Source: DASSFZ01 sp036514635 (GTDB taxonomy: Bacteria > Chloroflexota > Anaerolineae > Fen-1058). From it: a stretch of DNA of 20,858 bases. The notes under the pieces were generated by a model. It was given only the letters and a program-made list of their open reading frames with translations. It searched no databases and was not told where the DNA came from. Position 1 is the stretch's first letter; every line of letters starts with the position of its first letter. Shown here in pieces: positions 13,792 to 20,858 of this stretch. The stretch covers positions 1-20,858 of the forward strand of contig DATBWU010000020.1 of assembly GCA_036514635.1 (NCBI GenBank), given 5' to 3'. Made by a program: the position numbers and the translations under genes.

Positions 13792-14745
13792 CTAGCCCCG
13801 AACTGCCTCCTCCGCTCGCGGCATTTGATAGGTCTCCGGGACGATCGGATAGCCATCGGGCGACAAACTCCGGCAAAAGAATGCGACGATCTCTTGACTG
13901 CATTTGGGATCCCGGATGACGTCGGAGTGGCCGCGATTGGGGATCAACAGTCGTTGGGTATGCTCACGAGGCGCTCGAGCGTAGAGAGTCTCCACGTTGG
14001 ACGGTCGAATGTACCGGTCTGCCTCACCGTGGATCAGCAGCAGCGGCACGGCTATTTGCGCGACGCGATTCTGAGGGGCGACGCTGTCCATCGTGGTTCC
14101 TAACCAGCGCTCGATAAAGCGAAAAACCGGCCTTGAAAAAAGCGCGGGGGGGATGTGCAGCATCGCCAAGAAACCCCTCGTCAACGCTTTGGGATCGGCA
14201 AAGGCCGAGCAGCTGGCGACGGCCCGAATCCGAGGCTCCATTGAGGCTGCGACGATGGCGGCTGATCCACCGATGGATCGTCCCAGCACGCCTATTCGGC
14301 GTTGATCAACATCCGTGCGCGTATCGAGGTACTCTATTCCGGCGACAATATCCTGGGCGAGTTTGAGAATCGTGATCGGGCCATCTGCTCCGCTCGCGCC
14401 ATGACCACGGGCGTCATATAGGAGAAGCGCGAAATCGGCTTTATGGAGGAGTCGGGCCAGCAGCAACAGCTCGGCAGCGTTTTTAGACCAACCGTGCGCG
14501 AGGACAATCACAGGCTGGGGAGACGCACTGGATGCAGCCGGAATGAACCAGCCTTTGATCGGGACTTCGTGGCTGGAGAACTGTATCGCTTCGAAAGGCA
14601 GTTCAACATCGGCCGGTGTCTTAGAAACCGGCAACCGTTTGGGCTTGCACCATAGTCGTGCCAACGCCCAGGCGCTGGCGATGTAAAGGGCGGCGGCAAT
14701 GCCCAAAGCAACGATCGCCGCTGTCAGAATACTGGGCAAAGTCAT
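13792..14745 (-). CDS. Membrane-anchored alpha/beta hydrolase (serine esterase/peptidase-like)
   Basis: 317-aa protein: one N-terminal transmembrane helix (about 5-30), then an alpha/beta-hydrolase domain. The fold signatures are VIVLAHGWSKNA (oxyanion region), LLYDARGHGASGADG and the nucleophile elbow GRSIGG with S157. The triad is completed by D243 (HGEADRYI) and H273 (NRGHSDV). This arrangement matches the BEM46/ABHD13-like and S9/DUF1749-type hydrolases; the substrate cannot be deduced. A good AGGAGA ribosome site lies 7 nt before the ATG at 14743-14745. The small membrane protein gene upstream ends 39 nt away, so the two are probably cotranscribed. A hairpin at 13663-13691 likely ends the transcript. 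Confidence 0.9.
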   Translation of the reverse strand: MTLPSILTAAIVALGIAAALYIASAWALARLWCKPKRLPVSKTPADVELPFEAIQFSSHEVPIKGWFIPAASSASPQPVIVLAHGWSKNAAELLLLARLLHKADFALLLYDARGHGASGADGPITILKLAQDIVAGIEYLDTRTDVDQRRIGVLGRSIGGSAAIVAASMEPRIRAVASCSAFADPKALTRGFLAMLHIPPALFSRPVFRFIERWLGTTMDSVAPQNRVAQIAVPLLLIHGEADRYIRPSNVETLYARAPREHTQRLLIPNRGHSDVIRDPKCSQEIVAFFCRSLSPDGYPIVPETYQMPRAEEAVRG

Positions 14746-14784
14746 TTCTTGTCTCCTCGCTAAAGTCGGCCTTATCCCATTCCC

Positions 14785-15111
14785 TTATCCCGTCCTCAGC
14801 GGCGTTGCGCTGCGGATCAGCAAAACCACGCCAATCACAATTAGGCTGGTTGCGAAGAATGGCAATGGCGAGTCGAGCAGTCTCGATGCGCCCAGGGCGA
14901 GCGCCATGACGCCAAGCGTAATCGAAAACCAGTTCATCGGAATCTTACGGAGATAGCGCACCACGTTCAACCCCAGGAGAATGATCGCAATCCCCAGCCA
15001 GCCTGTGCCGGAGTGTTCGCCAGAAATGAGGGTGATAGCGCCAATCCACATCGATAAGGCGCCCCAGGCGACTAATTCGTATCGATGATTTAACACCTTC
15101 ATGTCATCCAT
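14785..15111 (-). CDS. Small four-helix membrane protein of unknown function
   Basis: 108-aa hydrophobic protein I do not recognise. Four predicted membrane helices: about 13-31 (ELVAWGALSMWIGAITLIS), 35-55 (GTGWLGIAIILLGLNVV), 60-80 (MNWFSITLGVMALALGA) and 85-103 (LPFFATSLIVIGVVLLI). It has short loops, one basic (RYLRKIP), and no cysteine motif or catalytic residue. I start at the ATG at 15109-15111 because AGGAG lies about 9 nt upstream. The frame stays open for 47 more codons, but that part is made of a dispersed repeat (15155-15183). It sits 39 nt before the hydrolase gene and is probably cotranscribed; a helper or chaperone role for that membrane-anchored enzyme is speculation. Confidence 0.7.
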   Translation of the reverse strand: MDDMKVLNHRYELVAWGALSMWIGAITLISGEHSGTGWLGIAIILLGLNVVRYLRKIPMNWFSITLGVMALALGASRLLDSPLPFFATSLIVIGVVLLIRSATPLRTG

Positions 15112-15154
15112 GACAATTTTCTCCTTTTCGGCTCTACCGGATCGAACAGGAAAT

Positions 15155-15183
15155 TGAACCGCGAAGACGCCAAGAACGCCAAG
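15155..15183. repeat. Third copy of the TGAACCGCGAAGACGCC element
   Basis: Identical over 17 bp (15155-15171) to the two copies in the GT39 gene, followed by AAGAACGCCAAG. It lies in the leader of the small membrane protein gene. The rest of 15112-15377 shows no gene, only a short 6-bp hairpin with loop GAAA at 15320-15335. Confidence 0.7.
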
Positions 15184-15377
15184 TTTTCCGAATCTTCGCG
15201 CCCGCCCGCCCCGCGCCGTGTACGGGGTTGCGGTGAGGCTTTTTCCCGCCAAAGCCGGAAGAGCCTCCTTTTCCTATCTCCTTTAGACGTAAGCGAGGCG
15301 CGAAGAGATACAGGAGTTTTCCATCGAAAGATGGACACTTCCGGGAAGCTGTAGAATGGCGTGAACCTTCAAGCAGA

Positions 15378-15506
15378 CTAAGAGCCTGTCTGAAAAGGTT
15401 CGAATGTTAACCACCAAGCCACGAAGACACCAAGAAACACCAAGAAAACCTTAGTGCTGCTTGGTGCCTTGGTGTCTTGGTGGTGAGTTTTAAGACAGTC
15501 TCTAAG
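15378..15506. mobile_element. 129-bp MITE-like element with terminal and internal inverted repeats
   Basis: The left end CTAAGAGCCTGTCTGAAAA (15378-15396) and the complement of the right end at 15488-15506 agree at 16 of 19 positions. Inside, ACCACCAAG-rich sequence (15410-15444) is complementary to CTTGGTG-rich sequence (15460-15484), so the whole element can fold into one long hairpin. It carries no coding capacity, as expected of a non-autonomous element moved by a transposase encoded elsewhere. It lies between the VWA gene stop and the upstream membrane-protein gene leader. I see no convincing target-site duplication. Confidence 0.6.
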
Positions 15507-15538
15507 GTAAATCGCCGGGAGTATTGAATGAACTGCTC

Positions 15539-16606
15539 TCAGGGCAGTGGATGCCAGATCAGCGAGAGGGCAATGGCAATCGCGGCCAGGAGCGCGCCGA
15601 CCGCCGCAAACGCTACGCTGATTTCCATGATTTCGTGCCGGGTAATCAAGTACGTCGGGAGGTTTTGGAAAACATTATGAAGCTCGCCCGCGCTCGTAGC
15701 CGCGTAATAGGTTCCGCCGGTCATTTCCGCAACTTGCTTCAGCGTGTCCTCATCAATCCCCCTGCGAAACCCGCCTCCAAACTGCGGGTCTCCTCGGAAT
15801 TGCTGACCGCCGCCGAACGAGCCGCCGCCCTGAAACGGCTGGCCGCAAAATGGAATGGACTGGTTCTCGTTCGCAGTGCCATACCCGATGGTATAGACAC
15901 GGACTCCACGGTCAACGGCTTGCTGCGCAGCCTCCAAAGGAAATGGCCCCGTATTGCTGACCCCGTCGGTGAGTAAGACAATGATAGCCGGCGCATACGC
16001 GCCTCTGGGCACCGGCGTTGGCTCGACCCCGGACGATGTGCCGGTTACACTCGGCGCAACGCTCTTGTCGATTTCGGCAATCGCATCCAGCGATTTAAGA
16101 ATGCCGCTGCCAATCGCCGTCCTCCGCCCTGTGATCAGACTCTCGACTGCGTCTTGCAGCACTTCCTGATCAACGGTGGGCGGTTGGATCATTTCCGCGA
16201 AACCGGCGAACGCGACGACGCCGATTTGCGTGGTGGAGTTTTGACGTTGAATGAACGACAGTGCGGCCGCCTGGGCCGCCCTCAAGCGATTGGGCGGAAT
16301 ATCAGTCTGACACATGCTCCGCGAGACATCAATGGCGAGAATGATGGTGGTTTTCCCGGCAGGCACGCTCACGATGGCAACCGGGCGTCCCAATGCGATC
16401 ACCAGGCTAACCAGCGCGAGAAGAAACAGGGCAAATGGGAGATGGCGCCGCAGGCGTGACTGGTGCTGAAGCGCCTCGCGCACCAAAGCCAGGCTGGAGT
16501 AGCGCACCGCGAAGCGCCGCCGTCGCCGCAGCACCCAAATATAGGCCGCGACAATCAGAGGAACTAATCCCAGCAGGAGAAGGAATCCGGGCCAAAGCAA
16601 GTCCAT
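15539..16606 (-). CDS. BatA-like VWA-domain membrane protein with Gly/Gln-rich loop
   Basis: 355-aa membrane protein: helices at about 5-25 and 55-75, a von Willebrand A domain (about 88-310) and a C-terminal helix (about 328-350). The metal-ion-dependent adhesion site is complete: D93, S95 and S97 (DVSRS), T163 (RRTAIG) and D214 (LTDG). The domain binds Mg2+ and a protein partner, and BatA-type proteins work with MoxR ATPases on periplasmic or membrane complexes. It has an unusual insertion at about 250-285 rich in Gly, Gln and Phe with one cysteine (PFCGQPFQGGG...). It is a paralogue of the next gene upstream; MIDAS residue numbers nearly coincide, but the loop is specific to this copy. The ATG at 16604-16606 is preceded by GGAGG 6 nt away. 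It ends the five-gene cluster; a MITE-like element lies beyond the stop. Confidence 0.9.
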   Translation of the reverse strand: MDLLWPGFLLLLGLVPLIVAAYIWVLRRRRRFAVRYSSLALVREALQHQSRLRRHLPFALFLLALVSLVIALGRPVAIVSVPAGKTTIILAIDVSRSMCQTDIPPNRLRAAQAAALSFIQRQNSTTQIGVVAFAGFAEMIQPPTVDQEVLQDAVESLITGRRTAIGSGILKSLDAIAEIDKSVAPSVTGTSSGVEPTPVPRGAYAPAIIVLLTDGVSNTGPFPLEAAQQAVDRGVRVYTIGYGTANENQSIPFCGQPFQGGGSFGGGQQFRGDPQFGGGFRRGIDEDTLKQVAEMTGGTYYAATSAGELHNVFQNLPTYLITRHEIMEISVAFAAVGALLAAIAIALSLIWHPLP

Positions 16607-16646
16607 CTACCACCTCCAATACACCCTTACATATTCGCCAATAAGA

Positions 16647-17654
16647 TCACGGCAGGCGGTTGAACCACAGGAGCGAAAACGTGCCGCCGATCAACAAGAT
16701 GAGGATGCTTGCGCCCGCAAAAATAGAAGTGACTTCCGTCCTTTCCGGTTTGATCACGAGCTGCGGGTCGAGGCTTTCGTAAATGGCGCGCAGGTCTTGT
16801 TCGTTCTCGGCGTTGTAATAGGCGCCATCGGTGAGCCGCGAGATTTGCCGTAGCATCGCCTCGTTGAGCTGCGTGTGAACGGTGAAGCCCTCGATGTGCA
16901 GCGTGGCCCCCGCCGCGCTGCCGATGCCGATCGTGTAGATGCGCACGCCACGCTCCGCCGCTGTCTGCGCCACGGCGAGCGGGTCCGGGGACTGGTTGTT
17001 CTCGCCGTCGGTGAGCAGGACAATGGCGGCAGATGTGTAGGTCCCTTTCGGCACGGGCGTCGGCGTGGGTGTGGGCGTCAGGGAAAGGGTGCTATACAGG
17101 TCGGGGGATTGCCCGGCATCCACGGCAATCGCGTTGAGCGAAGCGAGAAGGCCCTGCCCGAGCGACGTGCCACGCTGCGGCGTCAGGCGGTTGATCGAGG
17201 CGAGGATAGCCTCCTGTTCGTTCGTCGGCACTTGCACCGCCAAACCACTATCGCTGAACGCGACGACGCCGATCTGTACGCTGCGCGGCTGGCGCTGCAC
17301 GAAGTCTATCGCGGCGGCTTTAGCGGCCTCCATCCGGCTCGGCTTCACGTCGTCGGCCGCCATGCTGCCGGAAACATCAAACGCAAGGATGAGCGTGCCT
17401 TCTAGCCTCGGCAGGCTGACGATCGTTTCTGGACGTGCGAGTGCGATCATCAGGATGGCGAGGCCGGCCAGAAAGAGCGCCGGAGGGATGTGGCGGCGTA
17501 AGCCGAGCCGGCGACCCTCGGCCTCTTGCACAAGCCCAAGGCTGCCGAAACTCGCGGCGAATCGCCGCCGCCGCTGCTGCATCCGGATGTACAGCACGAC
17601 GAACAGCGGAATCGACAACAGCAATAGAAGCATCGAGGGCCAGATGAAGGACAT
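16647..17654 (-). CDS. BatA-like VWA-domain membrane protein
   Basis: 335-aa protein with the same build as its downstream paralogue: helices at about 5-25 and 55-75, a VWA domain (about 88-300) and a C-terminal helix (about 312-332). The MIDAS residues are D93, S95, S97 (DVSGS), T163 (RGTSLG) and D216 (LTDGENN). A Thr/Pro run (LTPTPTPTPVP, about 192-202) makes a flexible loop in the domain. I start at the ATG at 17652-17654, where a proper first helix begins. The frame is open for 27 more codons to a TTG, but that part is encoded by a foldback repeat and is not believable. The ribosome site is weak, so translation may depend on coupling through the repeat-bearing 81-bp gap to the DUF58 gene. 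It belongs to the MoxR-DUF58-VWA group. Confidence 0.88.
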   Translation of the reverse strand: MSFIWPSMLLLLLSIPLFVVLYIRMQQRRRRFAASFGSLGLVQEAEGRRLGLRRHIPPALFLAGLAILMIALARPETIVSLPRLEGTLILAFDVSGSMAADDVKPSRMEAAKAAAIDFVQRQPRSVQIGVVAFSDSGLAVQVPTNEQEAILASINRLTPQRGTSLGQGLLASLNAIAVDAGQSPDLYSTLSLTPTPTPTPVPKGTYTSAAIVLLTDGENNQSPDPLAVAQTAAERGVRIYTIGIGSAAGATLHIEGFTVHTQLNEAMLRQISRLTDGAYYNAENEQDLRAIYESLDPQLVIKPERTEVTSIFAGASILILLIGGTFSLLWFNRLP

Positions 17655-17667
17655 AGGAAAGCCATTT

Positions 17668-17737
17668 CGGATTTCTGATTGTGGATTGCGGATTGTTGAT
17701 TTCAAAATCCACAATCGGCACTCCGCAATCCGCAATT
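17668..17737. repeat. Foldback GATTGTGGATT/AATCCGCAAT repeat between DUF58 and VWA genes
   Basis: GATTGTGGATT (17677-17687) is the exact complement of AATCCACAATC (17706-17716), and ATTGCGGATT (17685-17694) of AATCCGCAAT (17727-17736), giving nested inverted repeats. The element touches the DUF58 stop codon and displaces the VWA start by 81 bp within an otherwise tightly packed cluster, suggesting an insertion. Confidence 0.7.
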
Positions 17738-18641
17738 ATCTCCGTCGTTGCTGCCTTAACGCGGCGAAGCGCACGATGGCGCGCACCAGGTCTTCTTCGG
17801 TCGAGAGCGACAAGGCGTCCACGCCGGAGCGTTTGAACGCCTCGTTCAAGGCTGCTTCGCGCCGCCGCGCCGCCTCTTGAAAACGCTGGCGGAACCCTCG
17901 GTCGTGCGTGTCCACGTAGAGCTGCTCGCCTGTCTCCGCATCCTCCATCACGATCGGGCCGATGTCCGGCAGTTCCACTTCGCGCGGGTCCCACAAGCGT
18001 ATGGCCAGGACTTCGTGCCGCCGATTGAGCAAGTTCAGTGGCCGCTCCCATCCCGGCACACTGATGAAATCCGAAATGATGAACACCAGCGAGCGTCGTT
18101 TGATCGCGTGCAGTCCGGCTTCGAACAGCGGAGTCAAGTTGGTGAACGGTGCTCTGGGTAAGCGCGGCTGCTTGAGCAGATCGTTGACCAGGCGCAGCAC
18201 CTGGATGCGCCCACCCCGCGCCGGAATCGTGCGCTCGACGCGGCTGCCGTAGAAGACCGCACCGACGCGATTGCCGTGGCGCGTGAGCAACCGCGCCAGC
18301 GTCGTGACAAAATCAATCAGCACCGTCCGCTTCACGCTCTGCGTCTGCACGGTTCCAAAGTCCACGGAGGGACTCAGGTCGAGCAGAAACCAGGCGGTGA
18401 TTTCGCGATCTTCGACGTACTGGCGGATGTACGGCGTGTTCATCCGCGCGGTGACGTTCCAATCGATGTAGCGAACATCATCTTCGGGTTGATATTCGCG
18501 CAGATCGGCAAAATCGACTCCGTAGCCGTAAAAGAGGCTGCGATAATCGCCTTGCAGCAGGCCATCCAGCCGGCGGATAACCTGCCAGTCGAGACGCTGC
18601 AGGATACGCTCAGGCGTTGACGCGGACGTTGACATGCTCAT
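17736..18641 (-). CDS. DUF58 domain protein of the MoxR-linked cluster
   Basis: 301-aa protein with no membrane helix or signal. The DUF58 signature is at about 48-66 (REYQPEDDVRYIDWNVTAR), followed by PYIRQYVEDRE. A VWA-like fold follows in which the MIDAS start is altered: LLDLSPSVDFG keeps D-x-S-x-S (DLSPS), and the ISDF segment near 195 stands in for TDG. It has a basic C-terminus. DUF58 proteins accompany MoxR ATPases and VWA proteins in a conserved gene order and are thought to act as adaptors; no enzyme activity is established. The ATG at 18639-18641 overlaps the MoxR gene by 32 nt; a second ATG at 18635 is possible. No clear ribosome site is seen, consistent with translational coupling. 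Confidence 0.9.
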   Translation of the reverse strand: MSMSTSASTPERILQRLDWQVIRRLDGLLQGDYRSLFYGYGVDFADLREYQPEDDVRYIDWNVTARMNTPYIRQYVEDREITAWFLLDLSPSVDFGTVQTQSVKRTVLIDFVTTLARLLTRHGNRVGAVFYGSRVERTIPARGGRIQVLRLVNDLLKQPRLPRAPFTNLTPLFEAGLHAIKRRSLVFIISDFISVPGWERPLNLLNRRHEVLAIRLWDPREVELPDIGPIVMEDAETGEQLYVDTHDRGFRQRFQEAARRREAALNEAFKRSGVDALSLSTEEDLVRAIVRFAALRQQRRR

Positions 18642-19626
18642 GCAAAGGCACCACAGGAATCGGGATGCGGTCGAGAATCTTTTTCAACAGGTCGTCGCCG
18701 GTCACATTGTCCGAGAGCGCTTCGTACGACAGCACGAGGCGGTGTCGCATCACGTCGAGCGCCATATCCAGAACGTCCTGCGGCAGCGCATAATCGCGCC
18801 CGCGCACAAAGGCGAGCGCCCGCGCGGTGAGGATCAGATTGATCGAAGCGCGCGGACTCGCGCCGAACATGATGTAGTGCGCCAATTCTTTCAAGCCATA
18901 GTCTTTCGGTTTCCGCGTGGCCGTCACCATACGCACGGCGTACTCGATGAGGGCCGGGTCCACATACACCCGGTCGGCTGCTTGCTGCAAGCCCAGCAGC
19001 TCATGGGTGGTCAGCACCTTTTGCACGGCCTGTAAAATGCCCGTCATCCGCTCGACGATGACGAATTCTTCCGTCGCGCTGGGATAACCGACGAGCACTT
19101 TGAGCATAAAGCGGTCGACTTGCGCTTCGGGCAAAGGATACGTGCCTTCGGTCTCGATGGGATTTTGCGTCGCGAGCACGAGGAAGGGATTCGGCACCTT
19201 GAATGTCTCGCGCCCGATGGTCACCTGCCGCTCTTGCATCACTTCGAGCAGCGCGCTTTGCACCTTGGCCGGCGCACGGTTGATTTCATCCGCGAGCAGG
19301 AGGTTGGTGAAGACCGGCCCGAGCGAGGTGTTGAATTCGCCCGTCTTTTGATTGTAGATGCGCGTGCCGATCAAATCGGCGGGGACGAGGTCGGGCGTGA
19401 ATTGGATACGCTTGAACTCGCCGCCAATCGCTTCCGCCAGGGTCTTGATCGCCATCGTCTTGGCCAGGCCCGGCACGCCTTCGACGAGGATGTGCCCGCG
19501 CGCCAGCAGCGCGACGACCAATCGTTCCAACAGATGATCCTGTCCGACGATGACCTTCTTCACTTCGTACAGCACGCGTTCCATCGGCGGCGCGCCCGGT
19601 GCGAATTCATGTTTCTCATCCAGCAT
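18610..19626 (-). CDS. MoxR-family AAA+ ATPase
   Basis: 338-aa cytosolic ATPase of the MoxR group, which uses ATP to remodel or activate partner complexes, often with VWA proteins binding the client. The Walker A is at 50-57 (GVPGLAKT), Walker B at 109-114 (LLLADE) and sensor 1 in LATQNPIETEGTYPLPEAQ, followed by the Arg finger VDRF. The AAA lid (about 215-330; SPRASINLILTARALAFVRGR) is also typical. I start at the ATG at 19624-19626, which has GGAGG 5 nt upstream; an in-frame start 90 nt earlier overlaps the protease gene and adds non-family sequence. It starts 22 nt after the serine protease stop and overlaps DUF58 by 32 nt, so cotranscription is very likely. Length is normal for the family. 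Confidence 0.95.
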   Translation of the reverse strand: MLDEKHEFAPGAPPMERVLYEVKKVIVGQDHLLERLVVALLARGHILVEGVPGLAKTMAIKTLAEAIGGEFKRIQFTPDLVPADLIGTRIYNQKTGEFNTSLGPVFTNLLLADEINRAPAKVQSALLEVMQERQVTIGRETFKVPNPFLVLATQNPIETEGTYPLPEAQVDRFMLKVLVGYPSATEEFVIVERMTGILQAVQKVLTTHELLGLQQAADRVYVDPALIEYAVRMVTATRKPKDYGLKELAHYIMFGASPRASINLILTARALAFVRGRDYALPQDVLDMALDVMRHRLVLSYEALSDNVTGDDLLKKILDRIPIPVVPLHEHVNVRVNA

Positions 19627-19648
19627 CGTTTCCTCCAATGAGTAGACG

Positions 19649-20488
19649 TTAGTACGGCGGCGAGCCGATTCCAGAGACCGCAGCGTTGATCGGCACCGCA
19701 AAGCCAATGCCGACAAAGAAATCGTCCTCGGTCGGATTCACGATCCCTGTGACGATACCGATCACGTGGCCGTAGCGATTGAGCAGGGGACCACCCGAGT
19801 TGCCGGGGTTCACAGCGGCGTCTATTTGAATCAAGCCTTGCAGTGTTCGATCGCTGTCGGGGGGCTGAAAAGACCGATCGAAGCCGGAGATCACGCCCGC
19901 GCTCATCGAGCTGTAGAGGCCGAAAGGATTGCCGACGACATACGCCTCGTCGCCGACGCGCATGGCGTTCGGGTTCCCCAGCGTCGCAGGCACGAGCTGC
20001 GCCGGGGGTTGGCTCGCACGCACGATGGCGATGTCGTTCTCCGGTTGTTCGACCATCACAATCGCGCTCGATTGCGTGCCGTCCGCGAACGTTAGCTGAA
20101 TGTCGGATGCGCCCGCGATGACGTGCAAGCTCGTAAGAATATCGCCGCTATCGTCGACAACGACACCGCTCCCCAAACCATTCTCCACCTTACCGTTCGT
20201 TCCTGGGGATTCCGTTTGGATAAGAACGAGCGAGGGTTGTATCACCCGGTACACAAGCGAAGAATAGGCCGGGAGCGGCGTGGCCGACGCAAGTGCCTGA
20301 GCAACCGTGTCGTTCACCTCACGCAGCGTCAATTGCTGTGGGCCGGGAACGAGAATGTTGTAAACCAGGAGCGCCACGAGCACGGCTAACACGCCGGAAG
20401 CGAACGGCACTGCACTCCGTGCGCGCGCACGGAGGCGCTGCAAGCCTTGCCGCCACCGTTCCGATCGTGAAGCAGACTGTTCATTCAT
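19649..20488 (-). CDS. HtrA-like membrane-anchored serine protease without PDZ domain
   Basis: 279-aa trypsin-fold (S1C) protease with an N-in, C-out anchor. The basic cytosolic start (about 1-27) is followed by one helix (about 28-47) and an extracytoplasmic stalk. The protease domain spans about 78-270. The triad is H122 (TSLHVI), D152 (ENDIAIV) and S231 (NPGNSGGP), all intact. Unlike DegP or DegS it ends soon after the domain with no PDZ, so substrate choice must rest on the protease domain or partners. It opens the cluster and the MoxR gene starts 22 nt after its stop, suggesting envelope quality control coupled to MoxR/VWA chaperone activity. The ATG at 20486-20488 lacks a ribosome site. 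Three phased CTGAG repeats begin about 39 nt upstream, probably a stress-regulator site. Confidence 0.92.
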   Translation of the reverse strand: MNEQSASRSERWRQGLQRLRARARSAVPFASGVLAVLVALLVYNILVPGPQQLTLREVNDTVAQALASATPLPAYSSLVYRVIQPSLVLIQTESPGTNGKVENGLGSGVVVDDSGDILTSLHVIAGASDIQLTFADGTQSSAIVMVEQPENDIAIVRASQPPAQLVPATLGNPNAMRVGDEAYVVGNPFGLYSSMSAGVISGFDRSFQPPDSDRTLQGLIQIDAAVNPGNSGGPLLNRYGHVIGIVTGIVNPTEDDFFVGIGFAVPINAAVSGIGSPPY

Positions 20489-20526
20489 TGCAATAAACGA
20501 CTATGGCAATTTTATCTAAGACGAAA

Positions 20527-20553
20527 CTGAGATAATGCTGAGGGAATCCTGAG
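20527..20553. promoter_or_regulatory. Three CTGAG direct repeats spaced exactly 11 bp
   Basis: CTGAG occurs at 20527-20531, 20538-20542 and 20549-20553 with similar AT-containing spacers (units CTGAGATAATG, CTGAGGGAATC, CTGAGAAAACG). An 11-bp period places all three on the same helix face, the layout used by OmpR/PhoB-family response regulators. It sits just upstream of the HtrA-like gene. On the coding strand it reads as CTCAG repeats, like my memory of mycobacterial MprA boxes, which also control an HtrA-type protease. Confidence 0.6.
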
Positions 20554-20706
20554 AAAACGCGACCTGTCTTTTGAGGCTCTGGCAGGAACACTGGCCCATC
20601 GAGAAGAAATGGTCTGCGGTGCACTTCACTTTAGTGGCGCGCTTTCCGTATGTCACCCTGAGAATTCCACATCGCCGGGTGGCGATATGCTTGAAGACAG
20701 AAACTG

Positions 20707-20821
20707 GCGCGGCGTGTCCGCGCGGCGATGAATTCGCTGCGCTACGCCGCTGCGCCCGATGAATCGGGCTAGTCGGATTCATCCGACGCTGGGGTGTAGC
20801 CCGCCGAGTTCATCGGCGGGC
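20707..20821. repeat. Second hairpin array with TGAA/TTCA loops at the window edge
   Basis: Perfect stems lie at 20707-20712/20718-20723 (6 bp), 20754-20759/20764-20769 (6 bp, loop TGAA), 20772-20777/20782-20787 (6 bp, loop TTCA, the complement of TGAA) and 20799-20807/20813-20821 (9 bp, loop GTTCA). A weaker GCGA/TCGC hairpin with loop TGAAT is at 20725-20737. The array resembles that at 6706-6809. Apart from this and the CTGAG repeats, the 370 bp from 20489 to the window end hold no believable gene. Confidence 0.75.
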
Positions 20822-20858
20822 GCTGGCAACGGCCCAAGTTTCTGGGTAGCCGCGCAGC

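Noticed and set aside
17655..17735. N-terminal extension of the upstream VWA protein from a TTG
   Set aside because: The 27 codons are translated from a foldback repeat; a normal first helix begins at the ATG at 17654.
20516..20782. 88-residue minus-strand ORF at the window edge
   Set aside because: It runs through the CTGAG repeats and hairpin array, has no ribosome site and shows no family-like pattern.

Overview
The window is high-GC bacterial DNA with every convincing gene on the minus strand. It most resembles a Chloroflexota (Anaerolineae/Chloroflexia-type) genome. That placement is an inference from three things: Thr/Pro linkers in secreted modular enzymes, the TPR-CHAT/sigma cassette, and many dispersed hairpin and micro-repeat elements. 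There is no rRNA or other marker gene to settle it.

Reading from low to high coordinates, positions 1-6594 hold a secreted polysaccharide-degradation block. It contains a GH5 glycoside hydrolase cut by the window edge, a GH5 endoglucanase closely resembling the Acidothermus E1 type with a terminal CBM2, and a subtilisin-like protease fused to a cellulose-binding CBM3 and a malectin-like domain. A 14-bp palindrome identical to the actinobacterial CelR (LacI-family) cellulase operator as I remember it lies upstream of the CBM2 endoglucanase. Strong hairpins separate these genes.

Positions 6852-10952 hold a compact three-gene cassette in transcription order: an ECF-like sigma factor, a cytosolic zinc-finger anti-sigma-like protein with a C-terminal beta-sandwich, and a 946-aa TPR-CHAT (caspase-like) protein. 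The last two genes overlap by 8 nt. This is the best candidate for an undescribed regulatory system: a TPR-CHAT protease that could cut the anti-sigma to free the sigma factor, as Csx29 does to Csx30 in CRISPR type III-E, but with no CRISPR genes in the window.

Positions 11074-15111 carry envelope and lipid-linked sugar genes (GT39-like membrane glycosyltransferase, GT2 polyprenyl-phosphate-type transferase), a membrane-anchored alpha/beta hydrolase and a small four-helix membrane protein. The GT39 gene carries three separate low-complexity or palindromic repeat insertions that keep the reading frame.

Positions 15539-20488 form a five-gene co-directional cluster: an HtrA-like membrane serine protease without PDZ, a MoxR AAA+ ATPase, a DUF58 protein and two BatA-like VWA membrane proteins. 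It is preceded by three helically phased CTGAG repeats that look like a response-regulator site. Tandem hairpin arrays sharing a TGAA/TTCA loop lie at 6706-6809 and 20707-20821, and a 129-bp MITE-like element lies at 15378-15506.
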